A stretch of 64,000 nucleotides of DNA from the NCBI GenBank assembly GCA_030583905.1, contig CP129481.1, positions 1,550,001-1,614,000 of the forward strand, written 5' to 3'. This DNA is from Anaerolineales bacterium. GTDB taxonomy: Bacteria; Chloroflexota; Anaerolineae; Anaerolineales; Villigracilaceae. The notes under the pieces were generated by a model. The model searched no databases. It saw nothing but the letters and a program-made list of their open reading frames with translations, and had not been told where the DNA came from. Positions 32,134-40,230 of the stretch are shown here, piece after piece. Position numbers and translations under genes: made by a program. The first letter of the stretch is position 1. Every line of letters begins with the position of its first letter.

Positions 32134-33390
32134 ATGCTGCACATCCCTCCATCCCTGAAACATAGAAAATTCTTCTATCTCTGGCTCGGGCAACTGATCT
32201 CCGTCACGGGCGCACAGATGCAGCTCTGGGCGATCTTTTGGCACATCAACCAGTTGAACCCGAACCCGATCGCGCTCGGCGGCATTGGCGTTGCGCGGAT
32301 TTTGCCCATCGTCATTTTTTCGCTGATCGGCGGCGCGCTCGCGGATTCGGTGGACAGGCGCAAAGTGTTGTTCGTGACGCAATCCGCCGCCGCGCTTCTT
32401 GCGCTGACCCTGGGCTTGCTGACCCAATTTGGCAGTATCACCATCTGGCACATTTACGTCATCACTGCGTTACAGGCAGTGACCGTCGCCTTCGATGCGC
32501 CGTCGCGTCAGGCGTTGGTCCCCAACCTGCTGCCGAAAAAGGATTTGCCCAATGCCTTCAGCATGACGTTTACGGCGGCGCAGGTCGGCTCGGTGCTGGG
32601 ACCCGCGCTGAGCGGTATCGTGATCGCCGCTTTCGGGCAGGAAGCGGTGTACTATATCAACAGCATTTCGTTCGTTGCAGTGATCGCAGCGTTGATCCTG
32701 ATCGGGCACGTGCCGCAAGCCTTCGCGGAGAAAGCGGCGGGAGTGAGCGTCGCAGCCATCCGTGAGGGATTCCGGTTCATCTTCAGCAAGCCGATCATCT
32801 TTTCGACCATGCTCTTGGATTTTGTCGCCACGTTCTTTGCGTCGGCGCACACGCTCATGCCCATCATTGCAAGGGAGGTGCTGAACGTCAGCGTGGTGGA
32901 ATATGGCTATCTCTCTGCTGCACCCGCTGTCGGAGCGGTGTTGATCGCGCTTGTCATTTCGCAGGTCAAGGAGATCCGCCGGCAGGGACAGATCTTTCTT
33001 GGCTCGGTGATCGTCTTTGGCTTGGCGACGGTTATCTTCGGTGCGACGCGCTTGTTCATCATTGCCTGGCTGGCGATTGCCGTCACAGGCGCGGCGGATG
33101 GGGTCAGCACGATCATCCGCAACACGATTCGGCAGTTGCAAACCCCCGATCACATCCGCGGACGGATGACCAGCGTGAACCAGTTGTTCTTCCAGGGCGG
33201 ACCGCAACTTGGCGAGATCCGCGCGGGCTTGGTCGCGCAGTTGTTCGGCGCGCCGTATGCCATTATCAGCGGAGGGATTGGTTGCATCATCGGCACGCTT
33301 GCCATTGCGTGGAAGTGGCCCCACCTGACCAAATACAACGGCGACGAACCCATGCTGGCTGGCGCACCCGCCTCCGCCCCTGCGGATTGA
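32134..33390 (+). CDS. MFS transporter (EntS/MFS_3-like)
   Basis: The 418-aa protein has about 12 hydrophobic helices, the MFS loop GALADSVDRRKVLFVTQ between helices 2 and 3, and the conserved DAPSRQALVPNLLPKKDLPN and HIRGRMTSVNQLFFQGGPQLG segments of the enterobactin-exporter-like MFS_3 group. The substrate is unknown. It is followed by two small palindromes and a convergent methyltransferase. Confidence 0.92.
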   Translation: MLHIPPSLKHRKFFYLWLGQLISVTGAQMQLWAIFWHINQLNPNPIALGGIGVARILPIVIFSLIGGALADSVDRRKVLFVTQSAAALLALTLGLLTQFGSITIWHIYVITALQAVTVAFDAPSRQALVPNLLPKKDLPNAFSMTFTAAQVGSVLGPALSGIVIAAFGQEAVYYINSISFVAVIAALILIGHVPQAFAEKAAGVSVAAIREGFRFIFSKPIIFSTMLLDFVATFFASAHTLMPIIAREVLNVSVVEYGYLSAAPAVGAVLIALVISQVKEIRRQGQIFLGSVIVFGLATVIFGATRLFIIAWLAIAVTGAADGVSTIIRNTIRQLQTPDHIRGRMTSVNQLFFQGGPQLGEIRAGLVAQLFGAPYAIISGGIGCIIGTLAIAWKWPHLTKYNGDEPMLAGAPASAPAD

Positions 33391-33397
33391 TCCGTAG

Positions 33398-33416
33398 GTC
33401 AGGCTTGTAGCCTGAC
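33398..33416 (+). terminator. Palindrome after the MFS gene
   Basis: GTCAGGCT and AGCCTGAC around TGT. It starts 7 nt after the MFS stop and has no clear T-run, so it is a terminator or dispersed palindrome. Confidence 0.5.
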
Positions 33417-33439
33417 GATTTCCGTATAATCTAAAATTT

Positions 33440-33458
33440 GGCGGGTTGCAAACCCGCC
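33440..33458 (-). terminator. Palindrome after the methyltransferase gene
   Basis: GGCGGGTT and AACCCGCC around GCA, directly after the stop of the convergent methyltransferase gene, followed on the minus strand by AAATTTTAGATTATA. Confidence 0.55.
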
Positions 33459-34343
33459 CTACTTCTTTACAAGAAAATCCATTTGGTGCGCCACATACAC
33501 CAACTCGCCGCGCTCACTTTGTTCATGCCGTTTTTTCAGCCAATCGGCGAAAACTGCTTCATCCAACTCCGGGTTGCCCTTCAACGACTCTTCAAAAAAA
33601 TGCAGGATGAAATGCAGGAAATACGCTTCGTCCTGCGGATAGTTTCCATCCACGCCATACACCACCCAATCCGACGCGCCCGCCGCAAGGATGTCCGCGC
33701 CGGCATGTTGCAAATGCGAAAACAAATATCGCCCGCTTTTACTGCTTCCGCCCGTGTGTCGTTCGTCCATCGTTTTATGATACAGCCGTTCGATATGTTC
33801 ATCCAACGCGATATTGATTACAGGCTCCAGCGTCGTCATGCCGTCGAAGTTCAACGTTAGCCACGCCAGCCCGTTCGTCAGCGTAAGCAGTTTCGTCAAA
33901 CTTTCGGGCATCGGCAATAAGTCCAAAAATGCGTGCGCGATCAACAAATCAGCAGGCATTTTGTTGTTTTGGATGAAATCGAAGACGTCTGTCCGCTCCA
34001 ATTGGATACGGATGTCGCGAGTTAAATCGAAAACCCTCATTTGATTCTCCGCGCTTCGCTCCACGCTCAAACCTGTCTCTTCTGCCCATTGCGGAATCCA
34101 CGCCTGCGCATATTCGATATTCTCGGACATCTCGTCCACCAGCACATACTTCGCTGTGCAGACGATCTCCCAAGTCGCCAGCCGCTTGATCATCGTCCCA
34201 ATCCCCCCGCCGACTTCGATGATGCGAATCGGTTTCTGCGGCAGATGTGTTTTCAATGCGTTTAGTACATCTTTATTAAGCGCCCGGTCGTCCACGCTTT
34301 GTTTGGAGAGCAGGTAACGGGGGAAAGAATACTCCATACTCAT
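33459..34343 (-). CDS. Class I SAM-dependent methyltransferase
   Basis: The 294-aa protein has a SAM-binding motif I (IRIIEVGGGIGTMIKRL), an acidic motif II (YVLVDEMSENIEYA) and a motif III/IV-like ADLLIAHAFLDLLPMPESL. The substrate is not evident. The start overlaps the stop of the flippase-like gene by 4 nt, and that gene overlaps the acyltransferase gene, so this is the distal gene of an apparent operon around lipid or membrane modification. Confidence 0.82.
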   Translation of the reverse strand: MSMEYSFPRYLLSKQSVDDRALNKDVLNALKTHLPQKPIRIIEVGGGIGTMIKRLATWEIVCTAKYVLVDEMSENIEYAQAWIPQWAEETGLSVERSAENQMRVFDLTRDIRIQLERTDVFDFIQNNKMPADLLIAHAFLDLLPMPESLTKLLTLTNGLAWLTLNFDGMTTLEPVINIALDEHIERLYHKTMDERHTGGSSKSGRYLFSHLQHAGADILAAGASDWVVYGVDGNYPQDEAYFLHFILHFFEESLKGNPELDEAVFADWLKKRHEQSERGELVYVAHQMDFLVKK

Positions 34344-35380
34344 CTGTGTTCATCCGTGTTTATCTGGGATTTGAATCCGCGCCCCGCCAGCAACAGACCA
34401 ATGCCCCCGTTCAAAATATCGCGCGCCCGCATCAATAATGTCAAACTGATCGCTGCGGATGCAGTCTGCCCGAACGCGCCCAGCGCGAACACTTGGCTGG
34501 CTTCCAGCGCGCCGAGTCCGCCGGGCAGGGGCATCAAAAACGCCACCTGCATCGCGGTCAATGCGGCAAAGACCTGAATCGCACTGATCCGCATCCCTAG
34601 AAAATTCACCATCAAATAATACTCCGCGGCGATCCCCAGTACCGCCACCAGTGACGCGCCAATCGCAAGGAACATCACGCGCACATGCTTTTGGCAAAAC
34701 ACGGATGCCATCCGTTCGGCGACGATGACCAGCCGCACGCTTTTTTTATCGGGCTTGATGAACGGCTGGCGGAGCAGGATTCTGGAAATGGGCATAATGC
34801 CTTTGTAAAGCAGGATGATATGCACGACGGGACCAATCAGCAAAACCGCCAGCCCAATCAGACTCAGGTTGAGCCTGAGCCCGCTTTCTGGAATCAATCC
34901 CACACTGACGATCGCCCACGCGCCGATTCCGATCAAGATAAAATTGACGAGAAACTCCAGCAGTTTGTCCATAATGACAGCAGAAGTTGCGCGCGCGAAC
35001 GTCAACCCATGATTGCGCTGGAGATACAATACTTGCAAAGGTTCCCCGCCCACTTGCGGACCTGGAGTAAAGTAACTTAGCCCGAACACGGCAAGGCGAT
35101 ATCCCACCAGCGGCAGAAACGGCAGGGATGGATTTTCCGCGCGCAAGATGAGCCACCAGCGCGCTGTCATGAAGCAGATAACAAGAGCATTGATGAGCAG
35201 GATGAGCCCGATCTGCCACAGACGCAATCCTTTGAGCGCTTCCCAAATCTCGGTGAGCGGCGCATTGCGCAGGGAAAAATAAAGCAATGCGACAAGGATC
35301 AGAAACCATAAAGCGCGAAGAAGGTTTCGTTTGATCCCTTCTGTGCGCAGAGATGGCGTGGATGATGATGATTCGCTCAC
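34340..35380 (-). CDS. Lysylphosphatidylglycerol synthase-type membrane protein (UPF0104)
   Basis: The 346-aa protein has about eight hydrophobic helices and the UPF0104/LPG_synthase_TM motifs GYRLAVFGLSYFTPGPQVGG and PLPGGLGALEASQVFALGAFG. Such proteins act in lipid transfer or flipping (MprF N-terminal domain, AglD-like). No synthetase domain is attached. It overlaps both neighbours by 4 nt, between an acyltransferase and a methyltransferase, which supports a membrane-lipid role. Confidence 0.88.
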   Translation of the reverse strand: MSESSSSTPSLRTEGIKRNLLRALWFLILVALLYFSLRNAPLTEIWEALKGLRLWQIGLILLINALVICFMTARWWLILRAENPSLPFLPLVGYRLAVFGLSYFTPGPQVGGEPLQVLYLQRNHGLTFARATSAVIMDKLLEFLVNFILIGIGAWAIVSVGLIPESGLRLNLSLIGLAVLLIGPVVHIILLYKGIMPISRILLRQPFIKPDKKSVRLVIVAERMASVFCQKHVRVMFLAIGASLVAVLGIAAEYYLMVNFLGMRISAIQVFAALTAMQVAFLMPLPGGLGALEASQVFALGAFGQTASAAISLTLLMRARDILNGGIGLLLAGRGFKSQINTDEHR

Positions 35381-36267
35381 AACGCCGAAATCCCTTCGTC
35401 CTTGGGCTTGTTCTGGATCAATCCGCGCATTCTGTTAATTACAAATGTATGAATGTTTTGGGAGTCGGTGGAACCTATCTCTTCAAGCGTGATCGGTTCC
35501 GCAAAACGGACATGGACCGTATTCGGCTTGGCGTTTTGCGTGATTACGACCAGGATCTGCAAAGCGGCGGCAAGTTTCTCCCGCTCGGTGCGCGTACGCT
35601 TTAGCCGTGTCAGCGGATGGCGGGCGGTTCTGTCCCAGACGACACTGCTTACGAGAACAGGAACAATTTTCGTGTCCCGTGCGAGGCGCATGAACACTCC
35701 GGCGGAATCCGTCCAAGTGTCCAGTGAGTCCAATGCGCCATCATAGACATCGGGGTCGGGTTCGATCTCCCCGGCAGGGAATGTCAACGCCGCGCCGCCG
35801 TTTTTTAAATGCGCCGCGACCTGCCGCACGGCGTTCATGCGTTTTACAGGTTCTTCGTCGATGAAAAAAAGCTGGTTGGTCGTGTTTCTTAATGCTTCAA
35901 GGAACGGACGGTGGATGGCGATGATGCGCAGGTCGACACGGTTGATGGCGGAGAAAAGGCAGAGGGTATCCGACATGCCTGGATGATTCGAAAGAAAAAG
36001 TATGGGACCATCCGCCGGAACATTTTCACGCCCATGCACGCGTACATCGCGCACGTAATTCTTTTGCAGGGTTCTGCGTGATGCTTCCGCAAGACCGATC
36101 CCGCCGACGAGCGTATCGAATTCGACCATCTGGTTTGCGAATTTTCGCGCAGGTCGCGCAAAAAGGCGGCGCAGTATAGATGCGAGCAGTGGATAGCCTT
36201 CCCATCCGAACGATGAAACGAGATCGTCGAGGTTGATTTCGGTGAGTGTTTCGAGTTGAGATGACAA
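35377..36267 (-). CDS. PlsC-type 1-acyl-glycerophosphate acyltransferase-like protein
   Basis: The 296-aa protein has the acyltransferase HX4D motif NHPGMSD (His95, Asp100), then AIHRPFLEALRNTTNQLFFI and the FPAGEIEPDP motif, which replaces the usual FPEGTRS. The family transfers acyl groups to phospholipid precursors. The C-terminal 100 residues keep a VRFAEPITLEEI motif. It sits 3 nt after clpS and overlaps the flippase-like gene by 4 nt. Confidence 0.85.
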   Translation of the reverse strand: MSSQLETLTEINLDDLVSSFGWEGYPLLASILRRLFARPARKFANQMVEFDTLVGGIGLAEASRRTLQKNYVRDVRVHGRENVPADGPILFLSNHPGMSDTLCLFSAINRVDLRIIAIHRPFLEALRNTTNQLFFIDEEPVKRMNAVRQVAAHLKNGGAALTFPAGEIEPDPDVYDGALDSLDTWTDSAGVFMRLARDTKIVPVLVSSVVWDRTARHPLTRLKRTRTEREKLAAALQILVVITQNAKPNTVHVRFAEPITLEEIGSTDSQNIHTFVINRMRGLIQNKPKDEGISAL

Positions 36268-36270
36268 GGA

Positions 36271-36576
36271 TTATTCCGGTTCCAACGTGAATGTTAGGGG
36301 ATAGCCCGCATTGTGCGCGTTGAAGTGTGCTTTGTTGATCCTCTTCTCCGCTTCCGGTTTTGAGAGTGTTTGCACATAAGCCGAGCCCTTGATATGTGCG
36401 GTGAGCATGACATCCGCCGCGCGGTCATTGGCGAGGAAGAAAATGGTCTTAAGCACATGCACCACGAAATCCATCGGCGTCACATCGTCGTTGTGGATGA
36501 TAATGCGATAAAGCGGTTCGAGTTCTGTTTCAGACTCTTCGATGATCTCAACTTGGGGGACGACTTGCGAAATCAT
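36271..36576 (-). CDS. clpS: ClpS adaptor protein
   Basis: The 101-aa protein has the ClpS core: LYRIIIHNDDVTPMDFVVHV (residues about 23-42, with the conserved HNDD and TPMDFV), then ADVMLTAHIKGSAYV and AHFNAHNAGYPLTFTLEPE. ClpS delivers N-degron substrates to ClpAP/ClpCP protease. Its ATG overlaps the stop of the aldo/keto reductase (ATGA). The lipid-gene neighbourhood has no obvious functional link. Confidence 0.95.
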   Translation of the reverse strand: MISQVVPQVEIIEESETELEPLYRIIIHNDDVTPMDFVVHVLKTIFFLANDRAADVMLTAHIKGSAYVQTLSKPEAEKRINKAHFNAHNAGYPLTFTLEPE

Positions 36577-37391
36577 TTTATATCTGTAAGCAGATCGATT
36601 TCATTCCGGGCCAGTTCAATATCTGCCGCTTCGATATTTTCGCGAATATGTTGCGGATTTGCCGACATGGGAATGGTAATGACTCGCGGCTGGGAGACGA
36701 CCCACGCCAATGCGATCTGATAAATGCTGGCGTCGTGCGTTCTTGCAATCGCTTCCAGGTTTTTGTTCGCGCGCAGATTGCCTTCGTCAACGGGGGAGTA
36801 GGCGGTGACGAAAATGTCATTTTGCTGGCAGTATTCCAGCACGCCGTTTTTGACGTACGAACGGTCAGATAAACTGTACGGAACCTGATTGGTGATGATG
36901 GGTGTTTCGGAGAGTTCCTGGGATTGTTTGAGCAGTTTCAAATTGAAATTGCTCACGCCGAGGTGTTTCACTTTTCCGTCGCTCACCAATTTGTTCAGTG
37001 CGCGGAACGCATCTTCATATTTTGCGCCCGCGCTGGGCCAATGGATGAGGTATAGATCAAGATAATCCATTTGCAGGCGTTCGAGGCTGGCTTCGCACGC
37101 TTTCAGGACCTGTTCATGTTTCAAATGGGCTGGCTGAACCTTGGAGGTGATGAACAACGATTCGCGCGGGATGCCGAATTCACGGATCGCCCGCCCGAGC
37201 AGTTCCTCGCTGTGACCGTCCGCATAGACCTCCGCGGTATCGAAGTGGGTGTAACCAACTTCCAGCGCGGTGCGAAGCGCAGTCAGTGAAGCGGCATCCT
37301 TGCTGGAATCTGCGGATGAGCCTCCGCCGATGTTCCAAGTCCCGAAGCCGATCTTTGGCAGTGTTAGATTTTGAGAAATCTCGTATTTCAT
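36573..37391 (-). CDS. Aldo/keto reductase
   Basis: The 272-aa enzyme has the AKR signature set: catalytic Asp-Tyr in FDTAEVYADGHSEELLGRAI, Lys in LFITSKVQPAHL, His in YLIHWPSAGAKYE, and NADPH-site residues in VITIPMSANPQHIRENIEA. It reduces aldehydes or ketones with NADPH. ATG 37391 is preferred. A TACAAT box (37399-37404) lies 7 nt upstream and GGGG lies inside the spacer, so the leader is minimal. It is the first gene of the run down to 33459. Confidence 0.93.
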   Translation of the reverse strand: MKYEISQNLTLPKIGFGTWNIGGGSSADSSKDAASLTALRTALEVGYTHFDTAEVYADGHSEELLGRAIREFGIPRESLFITSKVQPAHLKHEQVLKACEASLERLQMDYLDLYLIHWPSAGAKYEDAFRALNKLVSDGKVKHLGVSNFNLKLLKQSQELSETPIITNQVPYSLSDRSYVKNGVLEYCQQNDIFVTAYSPVDEGNLRANKNLEAIARTHDASIYQIALAWVVSQPRVITIPMSANPQHIRENIEAADIELARNEIDLLTDIK

Positions 37392-37398
37392 TTCCCCT

Positions 37399-37404
37399 AT
37401 TGTA
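37399..37404 (-). promoter_or_regulatory. -10 box of the aldo/keto reductase operon
   Basis: Minus-strand TACAAT with 7 nt to the ATG. It also marks the left edge of the host-like sequence before the AT-rich island. Confidence 0.5.
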
Positions 37405-37472
37405 TACAAGAGACAAGCATCTGTCTAATATGAATGGCTTCACTAATCTTCCCATCAAAATTAGTTGAACTC

Positions 37473-38447
37473 TTAAATGATAAGCTTTTCTGCCTTTTCA
37501 AGATTATACTCTACCCTGAGTTTCATTAAGAATCTTTTTGCATCTTCTGTTAAAGTATATATGTCTTCTTCAAATAACCCCGATGCTTTTTGTTTAAGTT
37601 TTATTAATCCAAAATCAAGTAACTTCATGTTGTCTTGATCAAGTGGAACACCTTTTTGATCCATCTCCCGACTCATAATCCATAAATAATGCAACAAATT
37701 TATTTTTTTATGGCCAAAGAGTTTTGCGAGTTCCGCTAATTCCTTTTTTTGCTTGAACTTGCCACTATCTATTATATGCAAGCTTAAGATTTTGATCATC
37801 TCAAAGTACCTGACACCACCGTAGAGTGTTTGCTGATCTTCATTTTTGAGCATGTTAATTTGCTCTCTTAATTCTGCATTCTCCTTAATTAATCTAGTAA
37901 TTTCATCTGTCACTGCAACAGTGTTAACCGCCTGATCTCCTGGTATCCATCCAATTATCTCTTTTCGATTTGAAAACTCAGCTAGGGCTTCATAGATGAA
38001 GAGTTTTATATCTTTCGTGTCTTTCCAAAACTTAACCACTTTCTTGCAAACTAGTTCTCGGAATTTTTTTAATTGGTCGGGATGATCTAATTCAATAGCC
38101 GAGGTGCCAATTTTCCGAACCTTTTTCTCTAAGCATTTATCATCTATAACAACCGCAAATATTGGCTTGCTTTGGATAAGGGCGTATTCATATTCAATTT
38201 GTGTATAGCTTTTTTTACTTTTAGGTTCAATACTTCCATATCTTCCTCCGAGAATTAACATAAAAACATCGGATTCGTCAATCCATCGTTTGATTACCGC
38301 CATCTGAGAATCGTCTCCCGCGGTGAAAAGCTCCATGCCAGCGGGAATATGCCCAGCAGTAAGGATTGCTTCGACAGCAGATTGCCGCTCTTCTTGTAGG
38401 TCTTTGTAAGTTGATGAGATAAAAACGAGGAATTTTTTCTTAATCAT
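37473..38447 (-). CDS. DUF4062 (TIR-like) effector candidate with C-terminal winged-helix-like region
   Basis: The 324-aa protein starts with a DUF4062 domain (about residues 5-100): FISSTYKDLQEERQSAVEAI, ELFTAGDDSQMAVIKRWIDE, SDVFMLILGGRYGSI and SYTQIEYEYALIQSKPIFAV. This fold is related to TIR/SEFIR domains and often sits beside NACHT/STAND ATPases. A coiled coil follows (about 180-205, DEITRLIKENAELREQINML), then a helical region (215-324) with KLYTL-type strands (EDIYTLTEDAKRFLMKL) that fits a winged helix. It is the last gene of the cassette, 79 nt after the ATPase. The effector role is inferred. No catalytic Glu typical of TIR NADases can be assigned with certainty. Confidence 0.75.
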   Translation of the reverse strand: MIKKKFLVFISSTYKDLQEERQSAVEAILTAGHIPAGMELFTAGDDSQMAVIKRWIDESDVFMLILGGRYGSIEPKSKKSYTQIEYEYALIQSKPIFAVVIDDKCLEKKVRKIGTSAIELDHPDQLKKFRELVCKKVVKFWKDTKDIKLFIYEALAEFSNRKEIIGWIPGDQAVNTVAVTDEITRLIKENAELREQINMLKNEDQQTLYGGVRYFEMIKILSLHIIDSGKFKQKKELAELAKLFGHKKINLLHYLWIMSREMDQKGVPLDQDNMKLLDFGLIKLKQKASGLFEEDIYTLTEDAKRFLMKLRVEYNLEKAEKLII

Positions 38448-38526
38448 TTTTATAATAAGCCATATTTAAATAATAACTTTGTGCGTCTTTGGAATAGAGT
38501 CGATGTAGGGTGTGTTATCCTGAAAA

Positions 38527-40227
38527 TTAGAAATTTTCATTTGTCCGTTTTGGTTGGCTACTTGAATTAGGCAATTGGACTTTTTTTATTTTTTCGTGTA
38601 ATTGATTTAGATAATTGGCAATATCTTGAAGAATTTTTTTTTGGAGCAGTAAATATTGATTGTTTTCCGGTTTTGCTGTGCTTTCTAAATATAAGATTAA
38701 TACTTCACTAATAGGCATGCCTCCCCCAGATTGATTGAAGGTATCTAGTCTAGTTATGTGGGCTTTTCCAAAATGGTGCCTTATGGAGTCAACAACTCTA
38801 ACAATCGTTCTTTTGTATCTAAAATCTTTTGGCAACCTTTCTAGAGGGCGTACTCGGCCGTTGATTTCATTCGTGTTGGTAGTTCTCTCGAATATTAGGT
38901 TATAGAGTGAAAGTGCGAAATGCGTGAACTGGTTCTCATTGTTGGCGGGGGTTGCCAAATCCAGATATATTTGAACGTCTTGATTACTACACCGAAAAAT
39001 CTCTTTTTTTGTTGCATTAAGGCTTGTTTCGTTGATTTCGGTTATTGTTACAGCGATATCGTCCACTAGGAGTCGTAAATTTTCATCATCATATTTTTTA
39101 TTGTTCGGATAAATGTTTCTTCGTATTATGTTTAGATTCTCTAAGACATATTTTTCCCAAAACCTTCCTCTAATAGAAATTGTTTTTTGGTTATTTTCTA
39201 AGATGCCTCTGCGAATTAAATTGCGGTTAGAATTGTAATTGTCTTCATAGTCAATAGTCTTGTTTTGGGCTAGATCACGCAAGATTTCCTTTTCTGTGTT
39301 TGAGAGTCTTGACCAGATAACACTAAAATGTTGTATGAGCGAATCATAGATCATGTCATAGTTATAAATGCCTACCGATAAGTGTTCTCCAATGACTTTT
39401 CCGAAGAAGGGCCATCCTCCTGATAACTCGAAAGCTTCTTTTGTGTCTACTGGCGACTTGTTGATGACCTCGATAATATCTGTACTGGTTTTAGACTTGC
39501 ACTTTTCCCACATCTTCTTGAAATCACCATATTCCAATGGCTCGATGTAAAAAATGCCACCAGTGTTATTAAGTTCAGGTGAACCGGTCATTTCGCAAAG
39601 TTTATCCCATGTTAAGGCTCCGGCAATAATATATGTCAGAGGTTTCGATTTGTTTTTATGGGATGGAGCTTTTGATGATAAATCCCTTAAAAGGAAAAAA
39701 GCGCCCTCTTTACCTTCAAATGTGTTGCGCATCAGATGCTCATATTCGTCAATTAGTAAAATTATTCCATATCCTGAGTCGGCTACGGAATTTACAAATG
39801 TGTTTACATAGTTTGTAATTTCTTGATCGGGCAAGTTGGCGAACATCGAATAATAATATTCTATTGATGCACTTGATTTTTCATCGATATTTAGGTTTTT
39901 TATTAGATGCCTTAATAACATCCTTATTTGGGAGTGCGAGTAAAGATGAGCAAGTAAAAGTCTGTAGCCATTTGAAACTCCCTTTATTAGAGGGTATTCT
40001 CTGTAATTAATGTATATGGGAATTAAGTTTTTAGATTTTGCAGATAGGTTATGTGCACAGCACTTGAGTAATGAGGTTTTTCCTGAGCGCCTTTCCCCAA
40101 TTATTTGAAGGTTTGTCCCAAGTATGAGGTAAGTCTTAATCTGTTCCAATAACCCATTTGGTTTATTGTGTCCAAACAAATTTGCTGGATTGGTTACTTC
40201 GATGCTAGGCATAAAACCCGATATCAT
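38527..40227 (-). CDS. STAND/archaeal-type P-loop ATPase
   Basis: The 566-aa protein has the preamble NLFGHNKPNGLLEQI, Walker A GERRSGKTS (residues 44-52), Walker B GIILLIDEYEHLM (154-166), a sensor-like ELSGGWPFFGKVIGEHL (about 268-283) as in PF01637-type ATPases, then a winged-helix-like part (LSNTEKEILRDLAQN) and a C-terminal region of about 220 residues without recognised motifs. ATG 40227 lies 3 nt after the stop of the large ATPase gene with GAGGG upstream, so translation is coupled. It is probably a nucleotide-dependent switch. Confidence 0.85.
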   Translation of the reverse strand: MISGFMPSIEVTNPANLFGHNKPNGLLEQIKTYLILGTNLQIIGERRSGKTSLLKCCAHNLSAKSKNLIPIYINYREYPLIKGVSNGYRLLLAHLYSHSQIRMLLRHLIKNLNIDEKSSASIEYYYSMFANLPDQEITNYVNTFVNSVADSGYGIILLIDEYEHLMRNTFEGKEGAFFLLRDLSSKAPSHKNKSKPLTYIIAGALTWDKLCEMTGSPELNNTGGIFYIEPLEYGDFKKMWEKCKSKTSTDIIEVINKSPVDTKEAFELSGGWPFFGKVIGEHLSVGIYNYDMIYDSLIQHFSVIWSRLSNTEKEILRDLAQNKTIDYEDNYNSNRNLIRRGILENNQKTISIRGRFWEKYVLENLNIIRRNIYPNNKKYDDENLRLLVDDIAVTITEINETSLNATKKEIFRCSNQDVQIYLDLATPANNENQFTHFALSLYNLIFERTTNTNEINGRVRPLERLPKDFRYKRTIVRVVDSIRHHFGKAHITRLDTFNQSGGGMPISEVLILYLESTAKPENNQYLLLQKKILQDIANYLNQLHEKIKKVQLPNSSSQPKRTNENF

Positions 40228-40230
40228 TGT

